The notes beneath the pieces were generated by a model. The model worked only from the letters and a program-made list of their open reading frames with translations, was not told the DNA's origin and did not search any database. 64,000 nucleotides of DNA from the NCBI RefSeq assembly GCF_039545035.1, contig NZ_BAABRO010000013.1, positions 124,001 through 188,000 on the forward strand, given 5' to 3'. Positions 1-8,658 of this stretch are shown here, one piece after another. Every line of letters begins with the position of its first letter. The first letter of the stretch is position 1. This DNA is from Novipirellula caenicola (GTDB lineage Bacteria > Planctomycetota > Planctomycetia > Pirellulales > Pirellulaceae). Position numbers and translations under genes: made by a program.

Positions 1-624
1 GTCATACGCGGTCGCTGTCCAGTCGGCAGCCGGGTCTCCCGGCATCAGCACGTTCTTGATTTTCAGCGTCAAATTGGCCGGAAACGGTTTATCGACGTTT
101 TTGATGATAAACTGCCGCATGGCATAAGCACGCGCGAGAGTCTGTGAACGCTCCGCACCGGCAGCGGGGTGCATGATCGACGCGGTAAGCTGGTACCAAG
201 CGGGTTTGATGTTTTCGAAAACAAAGGAACCATCTTCGGCAAGTTGCGTCGTGTAGGTTGCTCGCTTTCCACGCGCTTCTTCGACCGCGCGGAGATAGTC
301 CTTGTAGTCCTCTGTTTTCATGAAGTCTTGACGCCATTGGGAACGCTCCTCAGGCTTCATCGTGCTCCACTCTTGGGGGAACGGCATACGCGGGTGCCTG
401 TAGCTGCCTTCCAACGTGACCACGACCTGATCAAGAGAGAGACCGTCCGTATTGATCCCTGCGGACACCTGATCCGGCATTACCACCTTTCCTTGCACGG
501 AACACGTGACAGCCTCGGTCGACTTGGATTCTTGAGACGCAGTTTCCTTCGTCTCGCTTTGCACGTAGGCCCCAATGCTACAAGCCCAACAGAGAATGAA
601 GAAAAGAATCCGCTTCGCGTGCAT
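1..624 (-). CDS. Partial secreted protein, N-terminal part only
   Basis: Reading the minus strand from an ATG at 624, the frame stays open to the left edge (208 codons), so the gene continues outside the window. The N-terminus (MHAKRILFFILCWACSIGA) is a signal peptide. The mature part has a beta-rich region with 'GKVVMPDQ', 'VVVTLEGSY' and 'EDGSFVFENIKPAWYQLTA'; the last segment is typical of carboxypeptidase-regulatory-like/prealbumin folds. A helical Trp/Glu/Lys-rich insert lies at about residues 85-120. In planctomycetes such N-terminal regions often precede a thioredoxin-like domain, but that part is not visible here, so function is not assigned. The frame has no stop anywhere and ordinary codon use, which supports it as real. 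Confidence 0.7.
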   Translation of the reverse strand, partial: MHAKRILFFILCWACSIGAYVQSETKETASQESKSTEAVTCSVQGKVVMPDQVSAGINTDGLSLDQVVVTLEGSYRHPRMPFPQEWSTMKPEERSQWRQDFMKTEDYKDYLRAVEEARGKRATYTTQLAEDGSFVFENIKPAWYQLTASIMHPAAGAERSQTLARAYAMRQFIIKNVDKPFPANLTLKIKNVLMPGDPAADWTATAYD

Positions 625-808
625 AGGAAGAATCCAGATGAGAATGCTCGGTTCGACTAGCTTTGATTGGCACCAGTTTAACGCAGTAAACAACACGGTG
701 TCAGTCTTGGCGACATTCGATCGAGCATGAGACAAGCCCCGCCCGGATGTCGCCTGAAGGCCCCACCGAACCTCCCCTAAAGCAAAGCTTTTGGGGGAGG
801 TGAAGCGG

Positions 809-2101
809 CTAGAGGTTTCGCGGGCGGCGTTTGCGGCCGCTCGGGGCGAAACGTTTGCGAATCTCCGATACCGCAGCGATCAAACGATCTGCTTCTTCAT
901 ACGTGTTGTAGAAGTAGAAACTAGCGCGAGTCGAGGCGGACAAACCGAGCGATTTGTGCAGCGGCATCGTGCAATGATGTCCTGCGCGAACCGCAATCCC
1001 GTACGCATCAAGCGTCTGAGACATGTCGTGCGCGTGAACGCCTTTGACGACGAAACTAACAATCCCGGCCTTCAAATCAGGCTCTGGCCCGATGATTCGC
1101 ACACCGTCGATCTCGCGAAGTCCGCGATCCGCGTAGCTGCCCAACTCTTTTTCATACGCGTGAATTTCATCGAGCCCGACCGACGTTAAGTACTCGGTGG
1201 CGGCGTGCAATCCGATCGCTTCGACGATCGGCGGTGTTCCCGCTTCGAACTTGTCCGGCAATGCCGCACTGGTGAACCCGGTGGTCGTGACTTCGTTGAT
1301 CATCCCACCGCCACTTAAAAACGGCGGCATCGCATCCAGCAATGCTGACTTGCCATACAACACGCCGATCCCAGTAGGCCCGCATGTCTTGTGACCGCTG
1401 AACGCGAGAAAATCGACGTCCAATGCTTGGACGTCGAGCACTTGATGCGGCGCCGCTTGGGCAGCGTCCACCAACACACGGCAATCGATCTCATGAGCCA
1501 TTGCCGTCCACCGCTGGACTGGAAACTCCACTCCGAGCGTGTTGCTTGCTGCGGTGAACGCAAACATTTTCGGTCGCAGCCGCTGCAGATACTCTGCGAC
1601 AACTTCGTCGGTGATCGTGAAATTTTCATCCAGCGGCAGGAATTCGATTTTGCATCCCGTTCGCGCTGCCAATTGGTGCCACGGAACGATATTGGCATGA
1701 TGCTCGGCGATCGTTAACAGGATCGTATCGCCCGATTTGACATTCGCATCTCCCCACGAACGAGCGACCGTGTTGATCGCCGCCGTCGTGCCAGCGGTAA
1801 AGATCACCTCGTGCGATTCAGCGGCACCAATAAATTGGGCCACTCCGCGACGCGCCTGCTCGTAGCGATCGGTCGACTCTTCGCTGAGCGTATGGATGCC
1901 ACGATGGACGTTGGCGTAATACCGCTGATAGCAATCCGACATCGCATCGATCACCGCCTGCGGACGTTGGCTGCTGGCAGCATTGTCGAGAAACGCCAGC
2001 GGTTTTTCGTCAGCAACGATGCGATCAAGGATCGGAAAATCGCCGCGATATTTCACAACATCCAATGCGGTCGGGGACTGCGTTTCAATGGGCATATTCA
2101 T
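809..2101 (-). CDS. sufS: Cysteine desulfurase SufS
   Basis: PLP-dependent group II cysteine desulfurase of about 430 aa that moves sulfur from cysteine as a persulfide for Fe-S cluster assembly. Visible motifs: 'FLDNAASSQRP' near the N-terminus, 'NVHRGIHTLSEE', 'EHHANIVPW', the PLP-lysine motif 'FSGHKTCGPTG' (Lys near residue 238) and the catalytic cysteine in 'RAGHHCTMPLHKSLG' (near residue 377), as in SufS. The frame is open upstream of 2101, but the ATG at 2099-2101 overlaps the stop of sufU by one base (TGATG), pointing to translational coupling; a second ATG lies two codons on. Cytoplasmic. The sulfur acceptor would be the SufU encoded just upstream. The C-terminal tail is Arg-rich. Confidence 0.95.
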   Translation of the reverse strand: MNMPIETQSPTALDVVKYRGDFPILDRIVADEKPLAFLDNAASSQRPQAVIDAMSDCYQRYYANVHRGIHTLSEESTDRYEQARRGVAQFIGAAESHEVIFTAGTTAAINTVARSWGDANVKSGDTILLTIAEHHANIVPWHQLAARTGCKIEFLPLDENFTITDEVVAEYLQRLRPKMFAFTAASNTLGVEFPVQRWTAMAHEIDCRVLVDAAQAAPHQVLDVQALDVDFLAFSGHKTCGPTGIGVLYGKSALLDAMPPFLSGGGMINEVTTTGFTSAALPDKFEAGTPPIVEAIGLHAATEYLTSVGLDEIHAYEKELGSYADRGLREIDGVRIIGPEPDLKAGIVSFVVKGVHAHDMSQTLDAYGIAVRAGHHCTMPLHKSLGLSASTRASFYFYNTYEEADRLIAAVSEIRKRFAPSGRKRRPRNL

Positions 2102-2553
2102 CAGGATTCTTCGCCTAAGCTTGGGCCACCAAAGTGCGGCCCGTCGTTGTCGTCGGTATCGGCATCTCCATTGATGGGTGAATGCACTGCACTCTGCAAA
2201 ACTCGCCAAGAGAGCAGACAACATTTTTGGCGATTCGGAGTCAGCTTGGGCCCAAACAATGCCAGCATCTCATCGGCAGAAAAATTTTTGAGCTCTTCGA
2301 GCGTTTTGCCTTCCATCTGCTCGACCAGCATCGACGCGGACGCTTGGCTGATCACACATCCATCGCCGTCAAACCAAGCCTCTTGGACTTTGCCGTCGTC
2401 GGTCAATTTCAAGTCGATATGGATCACGTCGCCACACAACGGATTATTCCCCTCGTCGGAGTGGGTTGCGTGTTCAAGCGGCCCGCGATGGTACGGATCT
2501 TCGTAGTGATCGAGGACGTGTTCTTCGTAAATATCGTGTTCGCTCGGCGACAT
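2101..2553 (-). CDS. sufU: SufU/IscU-type Fe-S scaffold or sulfur acceptor
   Basis: A 150-aa NifU N-terminal-like protein. The three metal/sulfur-binding cysteines are C40 in 'NNPLCGD', C66 in 'GDGCVIS' and C111 in 'RQKCCLLSW', and the conserved Asp follows the first Cys by two. The SufU name rests on the R-x-K-C-x-L-x-W motif and on coupling to sufS. The spacing between the second and third Cys (45) is however shorter than the roughly 62 I recall for B. subtilis SufU and close to IscU. A short tail rich in Asp and Gly follows. It is first in a two-gene minus-strand operon and overlaps sufS by one base. No clear promoter was identified in 2554-2810, the shared upstream region with the divergent flagellar operon. 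Confidence 0.9.
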   Translation of the reverse strand: MSPSEHDIYEEHVLDHYEDPYHRGPLEHATHSDEGNNPLCGDVIHIDLKLTDDGKVQEAWFDGDGCVISQASASMLVEQMEGKTLEELKNFSADEMLALFGPKLTPNRQKCCLLSWRVLQSAVHSPINGDADTDDNDGPHFGGPSLGEES

Positions 2554-2810
2554 GAGGCTCTAGAAGTGACGTGGCGAGGATGGAAATGGATTAGCAACCG
2601 ATGCATTTAAGTCTACGCACGTTGTCAAAAATCGACGAGCCCCCATGGATCGATCCTGCCCTACGGAGTCGGCAGGGCAAAATTATTTGCCTTTCTTGGC
2701 CGGATTCGCTCAAGTTTTTCGTCTCGCCGGTGGGTTGGGCTTGCATCGTGGATTCGCCAAGTGTTATCGCAAAGGGGATGTTCTTCAATGCAAGGAAGGT
2801 TTGGTGACGT

Positions 2811-3563
2811 ATGCCCTACGGTGTCTATCTGTCCGCGGCTGGCGCGAATGCGCAAAGCCATCGGCTAGAGGTGCTCAGCAATAACTTGGCGAACGTGCAA
2901 ACGCCTGGTTACAAACCGCAGCAAACGATTTTGCAGGCGCGTTTCGCGGAAATGATCGAAGAGGGCGAAGTTTCGCCCGGACTCGGTGGTGCCGACGATA
3001 TTGGCGGCGGCGTGACCATCCAGCGTTCAAAAACTCAATTCGATCAAGGCCCGATGAAAGAAACCGGGCGGACCACCGACTTTGCCATCAATGACTCTGA
3101 ATCCTTTTTTGTGGTCCAGCGGGGCGACGAACGCTTGATGACTCGAGCGGGTGATTTCCTGTTCGACAATCAAGGTCGGATGATCAATCCGGCAGGGGAC
3201 CAAGTCATCGGCAGCGACGGCAAAAACATTCAACTCGACCCGACGCAGCCCTACCAAGTGGGGCCGCAAGGACGCATTCAACAAGGCCAAAATCGCTATG
3301 AAATCATGCTGGCCAAACCACGCAGCCAAGGCGATTTGTCCCACGTCGGAGGCAACCTGTTTAAACCGCTCGCTGACATCGACCTTGTGCCGCCCACCGA
3401 GCGTCAGGTCGTGGCGGGACAGCTCGAACAATCTTCGGTCAAACCGACGATGGCGATGATGGAACTGATTGAAACCGGTCGGATGTACGAAGCGAATGTG
3501 CAGATGATCAAAAACCAAGACAACGTGATGGGATCGCTGATCAGTCGCGTGCTGCAACCGTAA
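2811..3563 (+). CDS. flgF: Flagellar proximal rod protein FlgF-like
   Basis: A 250-aa flagellar rod/hook-family protein exported by the flagellar type III system and polymerised in the proximal rod. It carries the N-terminal rod motif 'LEVLSNNLANVQTPGYK' and the C-terminal helix region 'LEQSSVKPTMAMMELIETG' that packs against it. The central domain has the expected 'RTTDFAI...FFVVQ...MTRAGDF' segment. It is followed by flgG at 110 bp. Length and gene order favour FlgF, although FlgF and FlgG paralogues are hard to separate by eye. Start: ATG after an AGGAAGG-type Shine-Dalgarno about 12 bases upstream. First gene of the plus-strand basal-body operon. Confidence 0.88.
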   Translation: MPYGVYLSAAGANAQSHRLEVLSNNLANVQTPGYKPQQTILQARFAEMIEEGEVSPGLGGADDIGGGVTIQRSKTQFDQGPMKETGRTTDFAINDSESFFVVQRGDERLMTRAGDFLFDNQGRMINPAGDQVIGSDGKNIQLDPTQPYQVGPQGRIQQGQNRYEIMLAKPRSQGDLSHVGGNLFKPLADIDLVPPTERQVVAGQLEQSSVKPTMAMMELIETGRMYEANVQMIKNQDNVMGSLISRVLQP

Positions 3564-3672
3564 ACCTGAAACCAATACCAACACTTAAACACTCAACCTT
3601 TACCTTTGGCCCCCTTGCGCTCCCCGGAACGGGTGCGCCAATCCCAAATCAATTCTTGAAACGGAGTTCCCG

Positions 3673-4479
3673 ATGAGCGTTCAATCGCTGTACACCGCAG
3701 CCACCGGCATGGGGGCAATGGAAACCAAGTTGGACGTCATCGCGAACAATTTGGCGAACATCAATACCACCGGGTTCAAAAAAGACCGTGCCAATTTCGA
3801 AGACCTGCTCTATCGCACCGAGGTGTACCCGGGCGTAAAAGATACCACCGGGAACCCGACCGCCGTGGGCACGCAAGTCGGGCTTGGGGTGCGAATCACC
3901 AGCACGCAAACTGACCAACGTCAAGGCACGCTGCAACAGACCGGACGTGATTTGGACGTTGCCATTCGAGGCAGCGGATTCTTGCGTGTCGTGGACCCGT
4001 CAACCCAAGACACCATGTTCACTCGGGCGGGCAACCTCGACATCAACGCCAACGGCCAGCTGGTTGTCGGTTCGGCCCAAACCGGGCGACTGCTCGATCC
4101 GCCGGTGAACATTCCTAACGATGCCACCGCGATGGTGATCAATGGCAACGGCGAAGTGATGGTCCAACAACCAGGACAAGTCGAATTGGCCACCGTCGGT
4201 CAAATTCAACTGGCACAATTCATCAACCCGGATGGATTGCTAAAGGTCGGCGAAAACATGTACATGGAAACCGATGCGTCGGGACCGGAACAAGCCGGCA
4301 ATCCAGGCGAAGAAGGACTCGGAAGCCTCGTCCAAGGCAACCTCGAAGCCTCGAACGTCGAACCGGTCCAAGAACTGATCGACTTGATCACCACCCAACG
4401 CGCCTTTGAACTCAACAGTCAAGCGATCCAGGCTGGTGACCAGATCATGCAAAACATCTCGAACCTTCGTCGGTTCTAG
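3673..4479 (+). CDS. flgG: Flagellar distal rod protein FlgG
   Basis: A 268-aa distal rod protein. The N-terminal motif is 'LDVIANNLANINTTGFK', followed by 'DRANFEDLLYRTE', a region characteristic of FlgG. The central part has 'GRDLDVAIRGSGFLRV' and 'FTRAGNLDINANGQLV'. The C-terminus has 'GNLEASNVEPVQELIDLI' and ends with 'QRAFELNSQAIQAGDQIMQ', again diagnostic. It forms the part of the rod that passes through the P and L rings, whose genes follow. The length matches the family (about 260 aa). The 110-bp gap to flgF contains no evident terminator. Confidence 0.95.
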   Translation: MSVQSLYTAATGMGAMETKLDVIANNLANINTTGFKKDRANFEDLLYRTEVYPGVKDTTGNPTAVGTQVGLGVRITSTQTDQRQGTLQQTGRDLDVAIRGSGFLRVVDPSTQDTMFTRAGNLDINANGQLVVGSAQTGRLLDPPVNIPNDATAMVINGNGEVMVQQPGQVELATVGQIQLAQFINPDGLLKVGENMYMETDASGPEQAGNPGEEGLGSLVQGNLEASNVEPVQELIDLITTQRAFELNSQAIQAGDQIMQNISNLRRF

Positions 4480-4493
4480 TTTCCGCTAGCTTC

Positions 4494-5747
4494 ATGGTGA
4501 ATATGAAATTCGCGACATTCATCCGAAACACAGTGCTAACGTTTGCGTTGATCGCAGGCGTATCGGATGCGTGTGCGCAAACCGGGGCGTTTGTCCCGGT
4601 TCGCAAATCTCGTCCTGCCCCATCGCCCAACACCACGATCGACGCGACGACGAATTGGACGTTTCGTATGAAGAGCGAATCGGTTGTGAATTCACCGATC
4701 GTACGTCTAGGAGACGTTGTGGTGCCGCTGGACCCGAACATTCCGGGGTGGCCACGCATGAGTCGATCCGCCGTGGGGCTGGTTCCCGTCAACGGCAAAG
4801 CGATGCGAGTGGATCGCCAGCGGTTGACCGAAGTGATTTTGAATGCCGAGGCGACACCGAAGCGACTCTATTGGATCGGTCCCGACACGACCGAGGTGAC
4901 GTACGTAGTCGCGGCCAAACCCGCGCCCCCGTCTTCATCGGTTGCCCCGTCTTCATTGGTCGCGGGTTCTTCGATCCAGCACGCCAACTATCACGGACCG
5001 GCAGATCATGGACCAGCTAGGCTGAATCAGCAAGTCGCTGGACACACCGCGATGAAACAGACGACCGATCCGATCCCGCAGCGTGCCAATTTGGATCCAC
5101 AATTTGCTGAGCGTTTGATCCAGTGGATCACGCTTGCCATCTCGCGAAGTGACGCGTCGCTGTTGGAGCGGTACGACATGCAAATCGATCGTCACCAACC
5201 CGCGATGCAACAACTCGAACTAGCACGAGGCGTTCAATCCGCCGAGTTTGTGAATACCGTCAAGCCGGGCCCAGGCTTACTGCGAGTCGTTTCCAACGGA
5301 CTCGAAGGCAGCATCGAAACAGAATTGATCGTGACCCTCGAAAAGAATCCGGTCGCCATCGTGCCAATCAAAAGCATTCGTTCGGGCAATCGAATTGGAC
5401 GCGCTGATTTAACCGAACGACCGATCCCGATTGACCAATGGGACGAATCCTACTGTACCGATCCGATCGAATTGGTGGGCATGGAAACTCGCAGCAATCT
5501 ACGCAGCCACGAACCGATCCTGCGAAGCCAGGTAGGCAAACCGATGCTTATTCGTCGCGGTGACCTGGTCGAAGTGCGGGTGGTCAATGGCGCGATCAGT
5601 GTGACCACCAATGCGAAAGCACTCGGTGACGGTGCCGAATCCGAGCTGGTTGAAATTGAAACGCTCGAACCACGTAAACGGTTGGTCGCACGCGTCGTCA
5701 ACAGCAGCGTCGTTGAAATTGTCACCCGTGCTCCCCAAGCTCAATAG
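4494..5747 (+). CDS. flgA: Flagellar P-ring assembly chaperone FlgA, extended
   Basis: A 417-aa secreted protein (signal peptide in the first 25-30 residues) whose last roughly 130 residues form the SAF/FlgA domain: 'VAIVPIKSIRSGNRIGRADL', 'NLRSHEPILRSQVGKPMLI', 'GDLVEVRVVNGAISVTTNAKALGDG' and a C-terminal 'RKRLVARVVNSSVVEI'. FlgA is the periplasmic chaperone for FlgI polymerisation. It is about twice the length of the roughly 220-aa enterobacterial protein. The N-terminal half has a Pro/Ser/His-rich linker (about residues 140-190) and a globular part I do not recognise. Start: the ATG at 4494 or the in-frame ATG at 4503. It lies between flgG and flgH, 14 bp after flgG. Confidence 0.88.
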   Translation: MVNMKFATFIRNTVLTFALIAGVSDACAQTGAFVPVRKSRPAPSPNTTIDATTNWTFRMKSESVVNSPIVRLGDVVVPLDPNIPGWPRMSRSAVGLVPVNGKAMRVDRQRLTEVILNAEATPKRLYWIGPDTTEVTYVVAAKPAPPSSSVAPSSLVAGSSIQHANYHGPADHGPARLNQQVAGHTAMKQTTDPIPQRANLDPQFAERLIQWITLAISRSDASLLERYDMQIDRHQPAMQQLELARGVQSAEFVNTVKPGPGLLRVVSNGLEGSIETELIVTLEKNPVAIVPIKSIRSGNRIGRADLTERPIPIDQWDESYCTDPIELVGMETRSNLRSHEPILRSQVGKPMLIRRGDLVEVRVVNGAISVTTNAKALGDGAESELVEIETLEPRKRLVARVVNSSVVEIVTRAPQAQ

Positions 5748-5763
5748 CCTTATTGAAAATCCA

Positions 5764-6591
5764 ATGATCCACACGATGCCCTTTCGATCCTTGACGATTC
5801 GCTGGCGTGACGTTTTCGCTTGTTCGATTTCGCTGCTGGCTGTTGGACTGCTGTGCGCAAATGCGGACGCCCAGGAAAGTTCGCTGTTGCGACAACCGGG
5901 GCCGCCGGCGGCCGCGGCCGGCCCGAATGCATCGTTGCAACCGCTGCCGATGCCTCATCAAAATCCGGGCTACTATCCCGGCGCATCGCATCCCGGCGCA
6001 TCGCAAGCACCCTATGCGGCAGCCCCCGGGGCGCCGGCACTGCTGAGCAACGTCAGTTGGACGTATCAGCCTGCGCCTCGTTTGCGAACGTTTCAAAAAA
6101 ATGACATCGTCACGATTCGAGTCGACGAAATCGCCAGTGTGACTGCGACCGGTGCCGCCGAAAACCGCAAAAAAACGTTGTACGAAGCGGTGCTGTCCGA
6201 TTGGATCCGCTTGACCGATTTTCGGCTACGACCCGACCCGCAAGCCAACGGCGATCCGGCAGTGGCAGGCGAATCGGAATCTCAATTTCGCAGCCAAGCG
6301 TCACTGAAATCACGCGAAGCGATGACGTTCAACATCGCCGCGACGGTCGTCGATATTCGCCCCAATGGAAATTTGGTCGTCGAGGCTCGCAAGACGATTC
6401 GCATCAACGACAACCTCTGGGAAACATCGCTGTCGGGAATCTGCCGGGCGCAAGACATCGCACCGGACAACGTGATCCTGAGCCGTGACCTGATTGATCT
6501 TGAAATACGCAAAGAAGATCAGGGACATTTGCGGGACGGGTACAAACGAGGTTGGTTTAGTCGTTGGTTTGATCGCGTCCAACCGTTTTAA
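5764..6591 (+). CDS. flgH: Flagellar L-ring protein FlgH
   Basis: About 275 aa. It forms the outer-membrane L ring around the distal rod. After a signal sequence and a Pro/Ala/Gly-rich linker (residues about 45-90) comes the conserved core: 'FQKNDIVTIRVDEIASVTATGAAENRKK', 'FNIAATVVDIRPNGNLVVEARKTIRINDN', 'LSGICRAQDIAPDNVILSRDLIDLEI'. FlgH proteins are usually lipoproteins. Here the cysteine in 'VGLLCANA' is a poor lipobox, so lipidation is uncertain. The ATG at 5764 is preferred over upstream in-frame starts because those lie inside flgA. It starts 16 bp after flgA. Confidence 0.9.
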   Translation: MIHTMPFRSLTIRWRDVFACSISLLAVGLLCANADAQESSLLRQPGPPAAAAGPNASLQPLPMPHQNPGYYPGASHPGASQAPYAAAPGAPALLSNVSWTYQPAPRLRTFQKNDIVTIRVDEIASVTATGAAENRKKTLYEAVLSDWIRLTDFRLRPDPQANGDPAVAGESESQFRSQASLKSREAMTFNIAATVVDIRPNGNLVVEARKTIRINDNLWETSLSGICRAQDIAPDNVILSRDLIDLEIRKEDQGHLRDGYKRGWFSRWFDRVQPF

Positions 6592-6643
6592 ACAGACTGC
6601 ACTGGCTGTCCATCGTCATGAATCCAAACGCAACAGGCCTCCG

Positions 6644-7744
6644 ATGAAATCTATCGCTTCTATCATCATCACGATCGTCCTCTGCGTGGTCACATCGCCG
6701 GCGGATGCCGCGACGCTTCGGCTTGGCGATATGTGCCGATTGAAAGGCCAAGAAATCAACACGCTGCAAGGGTTGGGGTTGGTCGTCGGACTGCGAGGGA
6801 CCGGCGATAACGATGCGGCTCCGACGGCGCGAGCGTTATCGCGGATGATGCAATTGATGGGCGGGTCAATGGCCGTTGATTCGCTTGGACAACTCGATTT
6901 GAAGGATGTTGCCGAGGCAAAGAATGTTGCGATGGTTTTTGTTACCGCACGCATCCCCGCCGTCGGCTCGCACACCGGCGACCAAATCGATGTCACCGTC
7001 AACGCCATCAACGCCAAAAGTCTCGAAGGCGGCTATTTGATGCTGACGCCGATGCTGGGTCCACGCGCCGACAACCCGACGGTGTATGCGGTCGCGCAAG
7101 GCCGCGTGAAGGTTAGCATCGACGGCCCCGCCACCACCGGTACGGTCCAAGGTGGCGCCAAAATGGAAGCCACCGTGCCCGCGTCGTTTCAAAAAGACGG
7201 CATGATCACGCTGATCTTGGAACGTGATTTTGCCAGTTTTGACAACACACAGCGAATCGAAGACGAGGTCAACAGTTTGTCGGCACTGACGCTGGGCGAT
7301 TCGAGTCGATCGGGCAGCGGATCGGGATCACGCAATAATCGTCCTCGCGCTCAAGCGATCGACCAACTGCATGTCCAAGTTCAAATCCCCGAGCTGTATC
7401 AAGAGAACCCGATCAAATTTATCTCACTGCTACTGAATCTGCCGATCCAAATCGCCAGCCATTCTTCACGCGTTGTGATCAATGAACGCGAAGGGATCGT
7501 GGTGATCGGCAAGGACGTCGAAGTCGCCCCGGTACTGGTCACGCACCGCAATCTGCGAATCGAAGCCGGTGGTGTGGGCGGATTGGTCGGCGTCGACGAC
7601 AAGATGGATGAGCGTGATACGGCAAAGCTGAAAAATTTGGCCGATGCCCTCAATGCGCTCGATGTCCCGACATCCGACTTGATCGCCATCATCAAGACGC
7701 TCAAAGCCAAAGGTGACTTGTACGGCGAAGTCGTCTTTCAATAA
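6644..7744 (+). CDS. flgI: Flagellar P-ring protein FlgI
   Basis: About 366 aa, the usual FlgI length, with a signal peptide (MKSIASIIITIVLC... ADA). Conserved family segments: 'GLGLVVGLRGTGDND', 'KNVAMVFVTARIPA', 'GDQIDVTVNAINAKSLEGG', 'LMLTPMLG' and the C-terminal 'LKNLADALNALDVPTSDLIAIIKTLKAKGDLYGEVVFQ' region, in which the closing 'K.KGDL...' is typical. It builds the periplasmic P ring in peptidoglycan. The start at the ATG 6644 puts the signal peptide first; the frame is open upstream into flgH. Its presence together with flgH and flgA implies a diderm-type basal body. Confidence 0.94.
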   Translation: MKSIASIIITIVLCVVTSPADAATLRLGDMCRLKGQEINTLQGLGLVVGLRGTGDNDAAPTARALSRMMQLMGGSMAVDSLGQLDLKDVAEAKNVAMVFVTARIPAVGSHTGDQIDVTVNAINAKSLEGGYLMLTPMLGPRADNPTVYAVAQGRVKVSIDGPATTGTVQGGAKMEATVPASFQKDGMITLILERDFASFDNTQRIEDEVNSLSALTLGDSSRSGSGSGSRNNRPRAQAIDQLHVQVQIPELYQENPIKFISLLLNLPIQIASHSSRVVINEREGIVVIGKDVEVAPVLVTHRNLRIEAGGVGGLVGVDDKMDERDTAKLKNLADALNALDVPTSDLIAIIKTLKAKGDLYGEVVFQ

Positions 7745-7797
7745 CCAACCAAGTCGACTCGATACTAAACGCTCCCAATCGGAACACGCGTGATCTT

Positions 7798-8115
7798 ATG
7801 AACATCCCATCGACATCCCCCTTGGCGTCATCCGCTTCGTCGTTTGATCAACACGCGATATCCAAACAGCCCGAGGCTCCTGTCAACGAGACCCAAGAAG
7901 CGTTCACCGAGTTTGTCGGTCAAACGCTGTTTGGCAGCATGCTCGATTCAATGCGGAAAACCGTGGGCAAGCCTGCCTACATGCACGGCGGCCGGACCGA
8001 GGAAGTGTTCCAACAGCAGATGGATCAATTGATTGTCGAGGATTTGACCGAAGCCTCGGCAAGCTCGATTGCCGATCCGATGTACCAATTATTTCAAATG
8101 AGCCGTAGCGCGTAG
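7798..8115 (+). CDS. FlgJ N-terminal-type rod-binding protein
   Basis: A 105-aa protein corresponding to the rod-binding (FlgJ N-terminal) domain only: 'EFVGQTLFGSMLDSMRKTVGKPAYMHGGRTEEVFQQQMDQLIVEDL'. The C-terminal muramidase domain of enterobacterial FlgJ is absent, as in many non-proteobacterial flagellar systems where the cap and the hydrolase are separate proteins. It is thought to cap the growing rod in the periplasm. It follows flgI by 53 bp and precedes a FlgN-like gene by 4 bp. Confidence 0.85.
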   Translation: MNIPSTSPLASSASSFDQHAISKQPEAPVNETQEAFTEFVGQTLFGSMLDSMRKTVGKPAYMHGGRTEEVFQQQMDQLIVEDLTEASASSIADPMYQLFQMSRSA

Positions 8116-8119
8116 TATC

Positions 8120-8608
8120 ATGCAAACAAACAAAACGTGGGCAAACCGTGTCGCGGACTACGTCGACGAATTGGAAGTCGTGGCCACCAACGTCCAGCAA
8201 TTGGTAGCCAATTCGCGGATTCAAACCAAAGCGTCTGCCGCCAGCGAAGTCGCCGAATCCGGCTTGGAATTACTCGAAGCGGTCGGACGTCTCGAAACCA
8301 TGGTCGAGCAGCGTGAGCAGTTGTTGTCGGACGCTCAAGCTCCCGCATCGGGCACCACGCTAATCGAAAAACTGCGTCAGTCGGGCGAGATCGATCTGGC
8401 AGATCGCAGCCAATCGGTCGCTCACATCATCGCCACCACTCATCAAGCCGCAGTGTCGCTGTTTGTATGCCAGTACCATTTGGCCAGCCATTCACAGGAG
8501 ATCCTGCGGTTGTTGGCTGGACTGGACACGCCACGCACCTATCGCCGATCCGGTTCAGGGGAAGAACGAGAACGCGGCGGCGGCCAATTGTTCAACGACG
8601 CCGCGTAA
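8120..8608 (+). CDS. FlgN-like flagellar export chaperone
   Basis: A 162-aa, mostly helical protein with 'LLEAVGRLETMVEQREQLL' at about 50-70 and a second long helix at about 85-130, the pattern of FlgN-type chaperones for hook-associated proteins FlgK and FlgL. There is no signal peptide, so it should be cytoplasmic. It starts 4 bp after the flgJ-like stop, which makes an operon likely. The C-terminal 25 residues are Arg/Gly/Glu-rich and probably disordered. The family call rests on helical pattern and position rather than an invariant motif. Confidence 0.65.
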   Translation: MQTNKTWANRVADYVDELEVVATNVQQLVANSRIQTKASAASEVAESGLELLEAVGRLETMVEQREQLLSDAQAPASGTTLIEKLRQSGEIDLADRSQSVAHIIATTHQAAVSLFVCQYHLASHSQEILRLLAGLDTPRTYRRSGSGEERERGGGQLFNDAA

Positions 8609-8658
8609 GACCGGATCCCGTCTTGAATTTCGGGATACCGAAACTCACCAACGGCTAG

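Noticed and set aside
169-660. A plus-strand frame of 163 codons
   Set aside because: It is the complement of the minus-strand secreted-protein gene, which has a signal peptide and better codon use.
2700-2810. A sigma54 or sigma28 promoter before flgF
   Set aside because: TGGGTTGGGCTTGCA has GG-to-GC spacing of 9 rather than 10, and the sigma28-like match is weak.
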